From positions 226,502,578 through 226,566,577 of the forward strand of contig CP136062.1 of assembly GCA_032622095.1 (NCBI GenBank): 64,000 nt of DNA. The letters run 5' to 3'. Source of the DNA: Siphonodentalium dalli. Lineage: Eukaryota; Mollusca; Scaphopoda; Gadilida; Siphonodentaliidae. Below are positions 11,149 through 23,035 of the stretch, piece by piece (the first letter of the stretch is position 1; every line of letters begins with the position of its first letter). The notes under the pieces were generated by a model. The model saw only the letters and a list, made by a program, of their open reading frames with translations, was not told where the DNA came from and did no database searches. The position numbers were made by a program, and so were the translations under genes.

Positions 11149-12162
11149 TTATAGGTGGATTGTGTAGTGGTTGAAATGAGAGACTATGTTTTTACATTTG
11201 GCAATAACTTTCTGAGTACCCGGATACTTCTTGAGACTGTCTTTGACAACAAGCTGCAGTGTATGCGCAAAACAGTTCAGCATAGAATAATTGGATGGTA
11301 ACAGCTTTCCTGCAGCAACCATATTGGAGGCGTTATCAGAAACTATATAAATTTTCTTCATCCTGTCTGGTTTTGGCATCCATTTTTGAACTGTGTCAAT
11401 AATACTTTGAGAAATATTTTTACCTGTATGAGATTCCGGGGAATGTGAAAAGCTGAGACAATAATCTTTCAATTGAAAGTCAGATGTAAGAAAATTACAA
11501 GTAACAGCCATGTACGCATCATTGGCCCTGGATGTCCAATGATCTGTTGTCATTGAAACAGACTCAATTCCTTGCAAAGAATCAATAATTTTAACTCTCA
11601 TCTCTTCGTACATACTCGGAATCAGAACAGAGCGCAAATTCCTGGAAGAAGGTATTTGGAAAGATGGCTGGAGAAAATTCAACACTTTTTTGAACCCTCT
11701 GTCATTAACCACTGAGAATGGCTGAAAATCTGTTGCAATCATTTCTGCGATGAGTTCATTCCCTTTGATCTGCTTTGAATCAGTTTTCTTCCATTTGTCA
11801 ACATGTCTGAAATCCCAATCACTGAGTTTCTGTTGCTTTGAAATTGACACATCTGATTCTGAATTAGCCGATGCTATCATAGTGCACTTGCGTTTTGAGG
11901 AAGCAGTATTTGTATTTTCGCTGAATTCAATTTCGGCTTTTATTTCTAAATACTGACGCTTGTGTTTCCGATCTAAATGTGCACGTAAGTTCGTAGTATT
12001 ACCAGACGGAGCTATTATCTCTTTCTTGCACAAATTGCATTTACATCGTCGATCGTCAAGGCGAGCATAATACGAAGACCACACGGACTTGCTTTTACTG
12101 GGCGTCGCCATTTTTGTTTTGACACGGAAGATAACTCGGGAACTTCCGGAGAGTATAAACAC
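11149..12162 (-). pseudogene. hAT transposase, N-terminal half with BED zinc finger
   Basis: The likely true start is the ATG at 12111 (MATPSKSKSVWSSYYARL), 17 codons inside the frame. Counted on the full frame, a BED zinc finger has C42, C45, H62 and H67. The catalytic core shows the first acidic residue in MTTDHWTS (D207), the second in YIVSDNASNM (D276) and the C-x2-H motif CFAHTLQLVV (C297, H300). The frame ends at a stop at 11149 after KNIVSHFNH. The conserved continuation is read first in a second frame, then in a third by about 11120, so at least two indels break the gene. Probably no longer functional. Confidence 0.9.
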
Positions 12163-12282
12163 CGGCCGTATAAAAACCGCGATTTTCCGGTCTACTCAAA
12201 TTTTACGATTTTATTTTTCGATGTTTGTTTAAAAATCGAATCGAACGATATAACCGAAAAATCGCAAATCACTAAAAGAAAC

Positions 12283-13205
12283 CATGTGGATTTACTGACC
12301 ACATGCACAGCACCATCATTAATCATCAGGCAAGAAACAGCTTGATGGTGTTTACCCAAAGTTATAAAAAGAAGTGACGACATCTCATGTAATAACAAAG
12401 CGAACCAGCTGGATAATGCCCTCATCATAGTGGGATAAACTCCATGTGATTTCGTCAGGAATGTGGTGGTGTCAAAGACCTGATGTGCGGCAGTTAAATT
12501 ATCATTATAAATTAAACTGATTATGTTTAAGTTTTGTTATGCTGTTACCCACATTGAGTTATTTGGTAATAATTGGAGCAAAATTAAAATCATTTTAGGT
12601 ATAAAAAGTTTCCCGAATTTGAGTCAGATCTCCCGTATTTGGAACGTCAATCGCCGACAAAATATTTACATTATTTACATCTCTGGATAGCTCATTCAAA
12701 ATCTGAATTGATTGGATTACCTCCATTTCATTGGAGAGTGGTGAAGCACGCGCGAGATTTCACTGGTTTATATAGCATAACAGATCACTTCACAGATCAC
12801 TTCACAGATCAGAGGTCAATGACGTGTTGAGAAGTTTCCCATGCATTGTCAAACTCAACTATTGTTGGAAAATTGAATACAGGCGATATACATGTATCTA
12901 TAACTCATTTTACTCATTACAATACAGGAGACGTCATCTTCTAGTTTTTATCAGTTGACGATATTCGTGACTGATTATTCTTTCAAGTCTTGATGTATTA
13001 TTTCTAAATACTACGATTCTCAAAACATTTACTACACCAGGAATGCACTCCATATTTGGAAATGGTTTTCTACGCCATGTTGGGAATGCCACGTTGTTGT
13101 AGAAATGAAATATAATTTTGAATGCTATCAATAAATTAAAGCTGAAAGCCAAAATCCTATTTTTCAAATCAGGGTCCAGCCTAGACGTTTCAATTTCAGA
13201 GAAGT
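12283..13205. other. No recognisable gene
   Basis: Includes a short direct repeat at about 12785 (cacttcacagat twice) and an isolated hAT-like tip near 13180 (cagggtccagcctagac, resembling the end of 38621-39497). Nothing else identified. Confidence 0.4.
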
Positions 13206-13415
13206 TACAGTAATGCTCTAAGTAATCGACTCCTTAACCACATCAGTATTATGTGTAACTTTTCAGGATTTAGTCGGAAATATGGCTTGTTGCTATTCAT
13301 CGGAAAGCTCTCAGTGAGAGCTTTCCGATGAATGGCAACAAGCCATATTTCCAGCTGAAAATTTACCCATAATTCTGCTGTGGTTAAGGAGTCGATTATT
13401 TAGAGCATTACTGTA
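13206..13415. mobile_element. Palindromic TA MITE, complete
   Basis: TA-flanked and nearly a perfect palindrome of about 100-bp arms: tacagtaatgctctaagtaa at the left, its complement at the right, meeting at ctctcagtgagag. TA duplications and cagtaat-type tips fit the pogo/Tc1-mariner superfamily. Two inverted units of the 21-bp satellite (cttctccctatttgg; ttagggagaagtt) follow directly at 13416-13470. Confidence 0.9.
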
Positions 13416-14109
13416 CTTCTCCCTATTTGGTTATTAAGGAGAAGTGAACTTTTATTAGGGAGAAGTTAAAATGGCTGAAGTTCAATTTACACCCCAACAT
13501 CACCCTTCTATGATCCAATAAGTATAAAGTAACATAAGAGCCCAATTATAAAATCATTATAGTGAGTAAGAACACCATTATAATCAGTAAATATACTTTA
13601 AATATACTGTTGGAACATATACAAACTGGTAAATGAGAGAGAAATCACTTCTCACTGGGAAAAAGATAAGAAGAAGTGACACATTTTAGGGACACGTCAC
13701 TTGGCATGGAATTGATTTAATGTTGTGTAGTTAGAATCGTCTCGACTTATTCGGGGTTTATCAGAAGATTCTACAAGCCAATTGCAGTTTATCACATGGG
13801 CAATCAGAATCACCAGAAGGCAAGAAGTCAATAAAGTCTCATGGTAAATTAGTCTCACAATTTTGTGATTTCTCACGTCTAGACATATTAATGTTAGAGA
13901 TGAATGCTACTATTTTTTATAAAAGGAGTTGAGAAGAGTTTTCGTAAACGGTTATTCTTTATTACTCAGAAGAAAACACAGATACCCTCTAGCGGAATTA
14001 ACTATTTAATAAATGGGACTTCATTCCCATTATTAAAACGTTTTACGCAGTCTTTTTTAAAAAGCCAACGAAAAAAATCATTCAGATTTACGTCTCCAGA
14101 ATTCCCTTC

Positions 14110-14590
14110 AGTTCAAATTTCTCTATTAAAGGCCCACTTAATTTTCGAATGCCCAGATAACATTATAACAACATATTTCATATTTTATACCATTTGGAAG
14201 AGGAACCAAAAATATATATATTCCATCAGAATACGGAACAGCTGCGGCCTTGGAGTGTCCACCAAGTGATAGAGATTCTCAGATTCATTCCAAGACTTCC
14301 ATTGTTGTCAACCCAGAATGCACCAGAATTCAAACTAAGAGATAGAGTTATTCCCCTTCAATTGAGAATACATGTAATAAACTTTACGGTACAGACCAGA
14401 TAGAAATTAAGCACAGAACACACATCGGTACCTCAACAAAAACAACATGTTTACAGTTTATTTGACCGGATCAGTTAATACAATGTTTTGCGGCTTCCTC
14501 TTTGAAATGGAATATAATATTTGAATATGTTGTATATAATGGGATCTGGTGATTCGAAAATTAAGTGGGCCTTTAATTTGATATCCATGT
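14110..14590. repeat. Inverted pair of an unrecognised coding-like repeat
   Basis: About 100 bp at 14125-14215 (plus) recur in reverse at 14483-14590 (minus); a third, more degenerate copy is at 61335-61445 (plus). Translated in the same sense, the first two read LKAHLIFE-x-PD followed by II and then a Y/F/I-rich stretch; the second and third share KTLY-x(1-2)-LI-x(2)-NKL. Conservation of the reading suggests relics of one protein, probably from a mobile element, but I do not recognise it. Confidence 0.5.
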
Positions 14591-14702
14591 AGACATTGGA
14601 CCCATCAGCTACTATGCGCAATTTGAATTTCAATGGTTGATGACGTAACAGCTCATTGTCAGAATACAGTCTGTTTAACCCTATCATGATGGGAGCTGTG
14701 CA

Positions 14703-14952
14703 TTAACCCTTTGAGTGCCAGGTCCGATTTTTGTATCAACCCATATACCCTGTGCCAATGCATTCTCTTATATATGCGAGTCGACCATAGGTCGCCTCGC
14801 ATATATAAGAGAATGCATTGGCCTTTTTTTTTTTTTTCTTTTTTTTTTTTTACAATATTTTACAATTTTAATATATTTTATTATATTCTTTAACAGACTT
14901 ATTGTGTAGGTTTAGGGCCAATAATATCGGCCCCTGGCACTCAAAGGGTTAA
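14703..14952. mobile_element. TTAA MITE family A
   Basis: TTAACCCTTTGAGTGCCAGG to its complement, TTAA at both ends, with the palindromic cassette at 14755-14821 followed by two poly-T tracts. Opposite in internal orientation to 1101-1338. Confidence 0.88.
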
Positions 14953-15050
14953 AGACCATGTGCCAGTACATTCTCACATAGGGAGCTTGTAAGCCAGTGT
15001 ATTTTCATATATATGCGAGGCTCCCTATCAGTTAAATATATATAATCAGT
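14953..15050. mobile_element. Relic of TTAA MITE family C
   Basis: Degenerate cassette halves (gccagtgtattttcatatat then gcgaggctcccta) directly after the family A element. No ends remain. Confidence 0.5.
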
Positions 15051-15054
15051 CTAC

Positions 15055-15345
15055 CTTTGAGCCCGTCGTTAGGTTGTTTAAAAAATTAAAAATAAAAAAA
15101 AGGACAAACTTAACATTCCCTGATAACAAGAGTATCGCTAGGGTGTGGCAAAATATGCCGTGCAATTTCAACAAAGGACCATAATTCTTGTAAAAACTGG
15201 CAGGCGGAATCCAAATTTTAAATTGACCTGTATTTTGGGCCAGTAAACTCACATCCAAATTTCATTCATTCAGTTCAGTCTTACTAAAGTTATCATCCGA
15301 AAACCAAAAAAGCGAACAGACAGACAGACCATTAACACAATACAC
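15055..15345. repeat. Single unit of the 'ttatcatccg' dispersed repeat
   Basis: Shares with the array at 60090-61160 the segments ttgacctgtattttg and agttatcatccgaaaac, followed by a gacagacagac tail. Widespread in bivalve genomes as far as I recall; function unknown. Confidence 0.6.
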
Positions 15346-16130
15346 GGGCGTAAAAAAAACAATATTGTCTGAGAAACAGAATGCTAATTTATTTTTGGAC
15401 TAATGGTGGCTATTTTAGCAGATATCAGAATTATGGGAAGCCTTTGGTTTTTATTTGAGAGGATGTCTTTGATGTTATGTCGGCATGAAATTAACAGTTT
15501 TTAGTGGAGATGCTGACATGGATTTCCCTGCATGTGCCTGGAACATATCAGCCAGGCCGGAACATAATATGAATCGTACGTGACACGTAACGCAACCACA
15601 CATGCTGTGCCTCAAATTTGCCTTTAATCGGCGACATAGCGCTAAGAATAATTTATGTAAAATCACGCAGTGCATGATCACGACGGAGATAACATGCCAA
15701 CTTGACAAGACGTGTCGTGGTTTGTGCAATCTTATCTGGATTCTGGCCCACAAATCCAAAATGATGTCAGAAACCGTGTCATGAATGTCTTTATTTTTCG
15801 TTTTCATTAAACTAACCAAAGAAATTGGTCTAATTGAAATTAATAGACCTTAATCACATGTGAATTTTTCGTAAGTTGTGAATTAGTTACTTTCATTTTC
15901 ATCGCGATGCTTCATTCCCAATTCCGCGTATTTTGCAATCTCCACACTGTTGCTAACCGGAAGTCACATGATAATTTCTCCAAAATCCATACCCGCGACC
16001 TAAAAAAGGTTGGATATAGAAAAAAACCCACCTGCCTTAGGTATAAGCACCCTTGGTGGTTGCTATCAGCCAGGCCGGCTGAAATAAACTTGCATGGAAG
16101 TGAGAAGGAACTCTCCCTTTTGCTATCCTG
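15346..16130. other. No recognisable feature
   Basis: A 114-codon minus frame (15475-15819) and a 75-codon plus frame (15907-16134) exist but contain no motif I recognise and no supporting splice context. Confidence 0.4.
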
Positions 16131-16417
16131 TTAACCCTTCCATGACTGGAGCTTCCTGAAATTTTGCGAAAACCCTGTGCCAGTGCATTCTCTTATATAT
16201 GCGAGTCTCCCATAGGAAGCCTCACATATACAAGAGAATAAATCGGCCTAACAATATTTATCTTGAACTTGTAAGCAAGTGCATTCTCTTATATATATGA
16301 GGCTTCTCCTTGTGTATATATATATATATGGTATGAGAGACTCACATATATAAGAGAATGTACTGACACAATATCTTTAATGCTGCACCAGCGTAGCTCC
16401 CGCCATGAAAAGGTTAA
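16131..16417. mobile_element. TTAA MITE family C, complete
   Basis: Left tip TTAACCCTTCCATGACTGGA, right tip cgccatgaaaaggTTAA. Inside are two variants of the palindromic cassette (loops ctcccataggaagcc and a longer one with a tatata run). Segment caatatttatcttgaac at about 16253-16268 is uninterrupted here, giving an empty-site reference for the TA MITE at 56906-57056. Confidence 0.8.
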
Positions 16418-16552
16418 TAAGCAAAAATTTCCTATGCTAAAAAATTGCCCAGGCCATAAATATTTCCTCATTTAAAAAGCCTAGGATCAACATACATGTG
16501 ATTGGATGCTTTACACATACCAGTATAATTTCAGTTCACAAATTAGAACTTG

Positions 16553-19500
16553 GCCTATTATCATCCAGGCAGACCTTGGTCTATTATCATCCAGGGCAGA
16601 CCTTGGCCTATTATCATCCAGGGCAGACCTTGGCCTATTATCATCCAGGGCAGACCTTGGTCTATTATCATCCATGGCAGACCTTGGCCTATTATCATCC
16701 AGGGCAGACCTTGGTCTATTATCATCCATGGCAGACCTTGGCCTATTATCATCCATGGCAGACCTTGGTCTATTATCATCCAGGGCAGACCTTGGCCTAT
16801 TATCATCCATGGCAGACCTTGGTCTATTATCATCCATGGCAGACCTTTGCCTATTAGCATCCAGGGCAGACCTTGGCCTATTATCATCCATGGCAGACCT
16901 TGGCCTATTATCATCCATGGCAGACCTTGGTCTATTATCATCCAGGGCAGACCTTGGTCTATTATCATCCAGGGCAGACCTTGGTCTATTATCATCCAGG
17001 GCAGACCTTGGTCTATTATCATCCAGGGCAGACCTTGGTCTATTATCATCCATGGCAGACCTTGGCCTATTATCATCCATGGCAGACCTTGGCCTATTAT
17101 CATCCATGGCAGACCTTGGCCTATTATCATCCATGGCAGACCTTGGCCTATTATCATCCAGGGCAGACCTTGGCCTATTATCATCCAGGGCAGACCTTGG
17201 CCTATTATCATCCAGGGCAGACCTTGGTCTATTATCATCCAGGGCAGACCTTGGCCTATTATCATCCAGGGCAGACCTTGGCCTATTATCATCCAGGGCA
17301 GACCTTGGCCTATTATCATCCATGGCAGACCTTGGCCTATTATCATCCATGGCAGACCTTGGCCTATTATCATCCATGGCAGACCTTGGCCTATTATCAT
17401 CCATGGCAGACCTTGGCCTATTATCATCCATGGCAGACCTTGGCCTATTATCATCCAGGGCAGACCTTGGCCTATTATCATCCAGGGCAGACCTTGGTCT
17501 ATTATCATCCAGGGCAGACCTTGGCCTATTATCATCCAGGGCAGACCTTGGCCTATTATCATCCATGGCAGACCTTGGTCTATTATCATCCATGGCAGAC
17601 CTTTGCCTATTAGCATCCAGGGAAGACCTTGGCCTATTATCATCCATGGCAGACCTTGGCCTATTATCATCCATGGCAGACCTTGGTCTATTATCATCCA
17701 GGGTAGACCTTGGTCTATTATCATCCAGGGCAGACCTTGGTCTATTATCATCCAGAGCAGACCTTGGGTCTATTATCATCCAGGGCAGACCTTGGTCTAT
17801 TATCATACATGGCAGACCTTGGCCTATTATCATCCATGGCAGACCTTGGCCTATTATCATCCATGGCCTATTATCATCCATGGCAGACCTTGGCCTATTA
17901 TCATCCAGGGCAGACCTTGGCCTATTATCATCCAGGGCAGACCTTGGCCTATTATCATCCAGGGCAGACCTTGGTCTATTATCATCCAGGGCAGACCTTG
18001 GCCTATTATCATCCAGGGCAGACCTTGGCCTATTATCATCCAGGGCAGACCTTGGCATATTATCATCCATGGCAGACCTTGGCCTATTATCATCCATGGC
18101 AGACCTTGGCCTATTATCATCCATGGAAGACCTTGGCCTATTATCATCCATGGCAGACCTTGGCCTATTATCATCCAGGGCAGACCTTGGCCTATTATCA
18201 TCCAGGGCAGACCTTGGCCTATTATCATCCAGGGCAGACCTTGGGTCTATTATCATCCAGGGCAGACCTTGGCCTATTATCATCCAGGGCAGACCTTGGC
18301 CTATTATCATCCAGGGCAGACCTTGGCCTATTATCATCCAGGGCAGACCTTGGCCTATTATCATCCAGGGCAGACCTTGGCCTATTATCATCCATGGCAG
18401 ACCTTGGCCTATTATCATCCAGGGCAGACCTTGGCCTATTATCATCCAGGGCAGACCTTGGCCTATTATCATCCAGGGCAGACCTTGGTCTATTATCATC
18501 CAGGGCAGACCTTGGCCTATTATCATCCATGGCAGACCTTGGCCTATTATCATCCAGGGCAGACCTTGGCCTATTATCATCCATGGCAGACCTTGGTCTA
18601 TTATCATCCATGGCAGACCTTTGCCTATTAGCATCCAGGGAAGACCTTGGCCTATTATCATCCATGGCAGACCTTGGCCTATTATCATCCATGGCAGACC
18701 TTGGTCTATTATCATCCAGGGCAGACCTTGGTCTATTATCATCCAGAGCAGACCTTGGGTCTATTATCATCCAGGGCAGACCTTGGTCTATTATCATACA
18801 TGGCAGACCTTGGCCTATTATCATCCATGGCAGACCTTGGCCTATTATCATCCATGGCAGACCTTGGCCTATTATCATCCATGGCAGACCTTGGCCTATT
18901 ATCATCCAGGGCAGACCTTGGCCTATTATCATCCAGGGCAGACCTTGGCCTATTATCATCCAGGGCAGACCTTGGTCTATTATCATCCAGGGCAGACCTT
19001 GGCCTATTATCATCCAGGGCAGACCTTGGCCTATTATCATCCAGGGCAGACCTTGGCATATTATCATCCATGGCAGACCTTGGCCTATTATCATCCATGG
19101 CAGACCTTGGCCTATTATCATCCATGGAAGACCTTGGCCTATTATCATCCATGGCAGACCTTGGCCTATTATCATCCAGGGCAGACCTTGGCCTATTATC
19201 ATCCAGGGCAGACCTTGGCCTATTATCATCCAGGGCAGACCTTGGTCTATTATCATCCAGGGCAGACCTTGGCCTATTATCATCCAGGGCAGACCTTGGC
19301 CTATTATCATCCAGGGCAGACCTTGGCCTATTATCATCCAGGGCAGACCTTGGCCTATTATCATCCATGGCAGACCTTGGCCTATTATCATCCAGGGCAG
19401 ACCTTGGCCTATTATCATCCAGGGCAGACCTTGGCCTATTATCATCCAGGGCAGACCTTGGTCTATTATCATCCAGGGCAGACCTTGGCCTATTATCATC

Positions 19501-19733
19501 CATGGCAGACCTTGGCCTATTATCATCCAGGGCAGACCTTGGCCTATTATCATCCAGGGCAGACCTTGGTCTATTATCATCCAGGGCAGACCTTGGTCTA
19601 TTATCATCCAGGGCAGACCTTGGCCTATTATCATCCAGGGCAGACCTTGGTCTATTATCATCCAGGGCAGACCTTGGCCTATTATCATCCAGGGCAGACC
19701 TTGGTCTATTATCATCCAGGGCAGACCTTGGTT
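16553..19733. repeat. 27-bp satellite, about 118 copies, with 1-kb higher-order repeat
   Basis: Unit gcagaccttggcctattatc plus atccagg. Main variants are cc/tc before tattat and agg/atg after catcc. Rare markers recur about 1.0 kb apart: gacctttgcctattagcatc at about 17600 and 18618, gcatattatc at about 18055 and 19056, catggaagacc at about 18122 and 19123. A block of about 37 units has thus been duplicated. The period is a multiple of three without stops in several frames of both strands, which explains frames up to 1108 codons. I do not consider them genes. Confidence 0.95.
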
Positions 19734-20091
19734 GGGTCTGGCTTTAATAATATTGCTGATTATCATTGTTATCTCAATAGTCCTTGGCATTCAACAGTGA
19801 ATTTTTGCCGTCTGCAGACTTCCACAGTGTGACGTTTAAGACAATGTCTTCAACAATTTGTTTAAATTTTGCACAAAACATTGGCAGGTTCTGAGATTTG
19901 CCGCGGCCAAAAAACAGCCGACAAAATTTCTTTTTGCCTCAGAAATTGCCTCAGCTCAGCCAATAGTCCTAATTCCCTGCTTTCCTGTTATTTCAATTAC
20001 CTCAAATAAGTGGAGCACTCTAGAATATTCCAGATTATTCTTGTTTCATTCAAGTTCGTTACTCCAGTCTAAAATTTATTCCGGGTACTAA

Positions 20092-20290
20092 ATATGAATA
20101 AACAGGAATTGTGAGAAATCAATGTAAAATCAGTAAAATTTACAAATTCTTGATCTACATGTATAATAACATGATTTAACAAGAATGCAGTGACTTTGCA
20201 ATAAATTAGAGAAAAATAACCTTGAATAATCTGGAATATTTTATTTTTCAGCAAAGTATGAAACTGGAAGAAGCATGAATAAACAAGAAT
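20092..20290 (+). repeat. Dispersed repeat, direct copy at 4105-4315
   Basis: Shares aataaacaggaattgtgag, gactttgcaat and aataatctg-aatattttat with 4105-4315. Diverged, no terminal structure seen. Confidence 0.65.
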
Positions 20291-20400
20291 GGATCTTGTC
20301 AGCATGATTAATCCTGATGCACACACATATGATTTGCAGCTCGGATTGCAACCTTCTCAGAGGATGGATAAAATTAATTAGTATTACTGTGCACTATGGT

Positions 20401-20430
<30 letters not shown>
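20401..20430 (+). repeat. Poly-G tract
   Basis: About 30 consecutive G. The length may be an assembly or sequencing approximation. Confidence 0.9.
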
Positions 20431-20431
<1 letters not shown>

Positions 20432-20517
20432 AATATTATTACAATACTATGTGTGATTTACCTTGATCTCTCAAGTGAGTGATTATAAATGATCATTTCA
20501 CTAGTGAATTACGTCAC

Positions 20518-20883
20518 TTTAAAGTGATGTGAAACACTCCAGTTGGGTGAACAAATAGAAATGCAGATTAATCTTGCTCAAAGTAGTTATATTTATAAAT
20601 ATTAATCCAAATTTACAGCACACACACCATCATTCTTATATATAAACTCAATGCAATGACTCTCTGTGGCGTTAGTTTATTGCCGATTTTTGCGTCCAGA
20701 ATCGAGATGTAAATATTTACAATTAAGCGTAGTTCAGACGGTGATATCTATGGAATGGCATGGTTGATTTCTTTGAGATTTTTGGCGATGTCAGTAGAAT
20801 GTTACGTTCCCAGTTGGCATAGCACATGAGTACTAACTTATCAGTTTCACGCACCCGAACAAATCCATAATATGTCTTTAACT
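20518..20883 (-). repeat. Dispersed repeat, inverted copy of 1498-1872
   Basis: Reverse complement matches 1498-1872 across most of its length. Here the TTAA at the ends is not occupied by MITEs, so this copy serves as an empty-site reference for the left border of the element at 1869. Confidence 0.7.
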
Positions 20884-21209
20884 AGAGCGTTATGTATTGA
20901 TATGCGCTATCGTAATGTATGCATCATGGGTATATAATGGCGTTATTAATCAGATACGGGACACTATTATTATAATACACTCCAGACTCCTTGATGTATC
21001 ATGCGTTAGGCCTCTGGTGCCTACTCAGGTATCAAGTTAATAATTCATATTCAGATCAGCTTCCAAAGCTATAATGACGCACAGTCGATCAGTCTTTATT
21101 TGAAATTCTAATTCCATTCTATTAGACTGGAACTGTGTAATGCAAGGACATTTATTAACCTATCTATGATCATTTGTTGAACTTATTATCTAACATTTCC
21201 TAAGGGAAC

Positions 21210-21426
21210 TACAGTAATGCTCTAAGTAATCGACTGCTTAACCACAGCATAATTATGTGTAACTTTTCAGGATTTAGTCGGAAATATGGCTTATTGCCAT
21301 TCATCGGAAAGCTCTCCCTGAGAGCTTTCCGATGAATGGCAACAAGCCATATTTCTGACTAAATCCTGAAAAGTTACCCATAATTATGCTGTGGTTAAGC
21401 AATCGATTACTTAGGGCATTACTGCA
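21210..21426. mobile_element. Palindromic TA MITE, complete
   Basis: Left tacagtaatgctctaagtaa, right ttagggcattactgca (terminal TA mutated to CA). The arms meet at gctctccctgagagc. Confidence 0.88.
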
Positions 21427-22610
21427 CTAACAAATGAGTATTTAGTACAGAAAGGTTTAACTACTTGACCGATGGTGGAAAATTTATGGCAAAATATGAA
21501 ATCCATCATATCTCTATAATGCAAATTAAACCCTTTCTTTACTAAATTGACAAGTCCGTAGCCAGCCACTAGCAAAGACAGTTCGACATATATTATGAGG
21601 GCATTGGACACGAACTGTGAAGCGACGAGATGGGGTGTCCCCTATCGCATTGAGGGGGGGGGCGGGGGTCCGGGGTTTCTCCTCCGGGGAAAACTTTTGA
21701 AAAATACGATGCAAACGGCGTACTTTAGATCCGCCCTGAAACATAAAAGTTGAGCTTTGATTTTTTCCAAGTTTTCTCTCACAGGCCTGGATCTGAACGG
21801 TATATATATAAAGCCTAGCTATTCTAAATGAACCAATTGTCTTGTGCATGGGGGAGTAACATACTCCACTGGGCCTGACCATGGATCGAACCAGTATCAG
21901 ATAAGTTTGTGACCTGAACCTGAAAATTTCTAAATCCCAACATCTATAGTAGTCTATCTGCATGGAATATCACCTCCCCCCGATTTGTTTTTCTTAAGTT
22001 ATTTATAAGTTTGTAACTGACCATATGGGAGGGACCAGGACACACTGGGCCGACCATGGATCGGCCCTGTGTGAGAATTGTTTTAAAATCTGAACATACA
22101 AATTACAAAAACCTAGTATCTATTGTTTAGCCCCAGTGTTTCCAAATGTTAGAAACTTTAAACCTGACACCCCCTATAAGATCCTATAAGGTTGCAAAAT
22201 TTCCAATTGATGGTCATTTCAGTCAAAAATTTGGACCAAAAGTAGGAAAATATGTAAATGATGGTCTAAAACAAAATGTTCCCCACCAATGGATTGTTGG
22301 AAAATCGATCTACGAAATCGATTTTAACCTATTGATTCGTGTGACATTTCCAACTATTGTTATGTCGGGCATGATATTTCGAACAGTTGAAAAATTTGAC
22401 CAAGGTTGATGGACATAGCTTAATTGGCACTATGTAGTATTTTCGTGTACCTGCCTCTGTCCCCGGATATGTGCTTTACACGACACCCTTTCGCTGTATG
22501 TATGGGTCTTTATATCCAGTGATTCTGGCATGCTAGGCCCTACGTTTAGTTGGTTATGTTGATGAACCACATGCAGGTCGAATTCCGGAGCCGTAAGCTG
22601 TTTCACATAC
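21427..22610. other. No recognisable gene
   Basis: Open frames at 21526-21963 (minus) and 22146-22409 (plus) carry no motif I recognise. Two diverged repeats of a cactgggcc-type segment with accatggatcg lie at about 21870 and 22045. Confidence 0.4.
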
Positions 22611-22720
22611 CTGCGGCTGATGCAGTTAGACGCATCCGATTTCAAAACGGTGCGCTTAACTGCGTCCACCGCAACCCCAGTAATATATGTATGGTTTGAA
22701 ACGTTGTACCTATATAATCC
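22611..22720 (-). CDS. Possible exon with an LDL-receptor class B-like repeat
   Basis: Minus-strand reading gives YNVSNHTYITGVAVDAV followed by KRTV and SDASNCISR, ending at cagccgcag then gtatgtg, a strong splice donor. The spacing G-x-AVDxxxRTV-(x)-SDA resembles YWTD (LDLR class B) repeats, although the YWTD position reads VLKSDA, which would be unusual. The upstream border (tatatag near 22720) is a guess. No neighbouring exons were found, so it could be an isolated fragment or chance. Confidence 0.25.
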
Positions 22721-23035
22721 GATAACCGCATGCATCAGCAGCCTGTCAGTGAAAGCAGCTTTATACCGACATTTGTTGGCGGTCTATATGTGTTGAATTT
22801 GTGTGCACCAGTCTCTATTCAAATTAAGTCTGCATGTAGTATATGACAATATCTATATACGTACATACGTCGTTTGTTCGAAGGGAGCAAAATTTTGCCG
22901 TTTGGCGATCAACTGCTGCACATGACACGTTCACCCGAACGGCGGACGTCAATTACCACCACCGGGCACACGTAGGCAGAAGGGCCGTTCGTTCGAAGGG
23001 TACGAACCCCCTTGGCTACGGGCTTGATTGACTAT

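Larger units (their letters stand above)
9566..12274 (-). mobile_element. hAT DNA transposon, near full length
   Basis: Terminal inverted repeats of 18 bp (tagtgatttgcgattttt at the left, complement at the right) flanked by a perfect 8-bp target duplication AAAGAAAC at 9558-9565 and 12275-12282. 8-bp duplications are the hallmark of hAT transposons. Extra cgattttcgatt-like subterminal repeats lie inside both ends. The 2709-bp element encodes one transposase on the minus strand, now broken by frameshifts. The sharp ends and duplication indicate a fairly young insertion. Confidence 0.95.

Noticed and set aside
13904-14269. 121-codon plus frame as a complete gene
   Set aside because: It overlaps the unrecognised repeat and shows no domain outside it; other copies of the repeat have stops, so it is treated as a relic.
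16506-19832. Open frames up to 1108 codons over the 27-bp array on both strands
   Set aside because: All frames result from a stop-free period divisible by three; several frames and both strands are equally open, with no start context, signal peptide or flanking exons.
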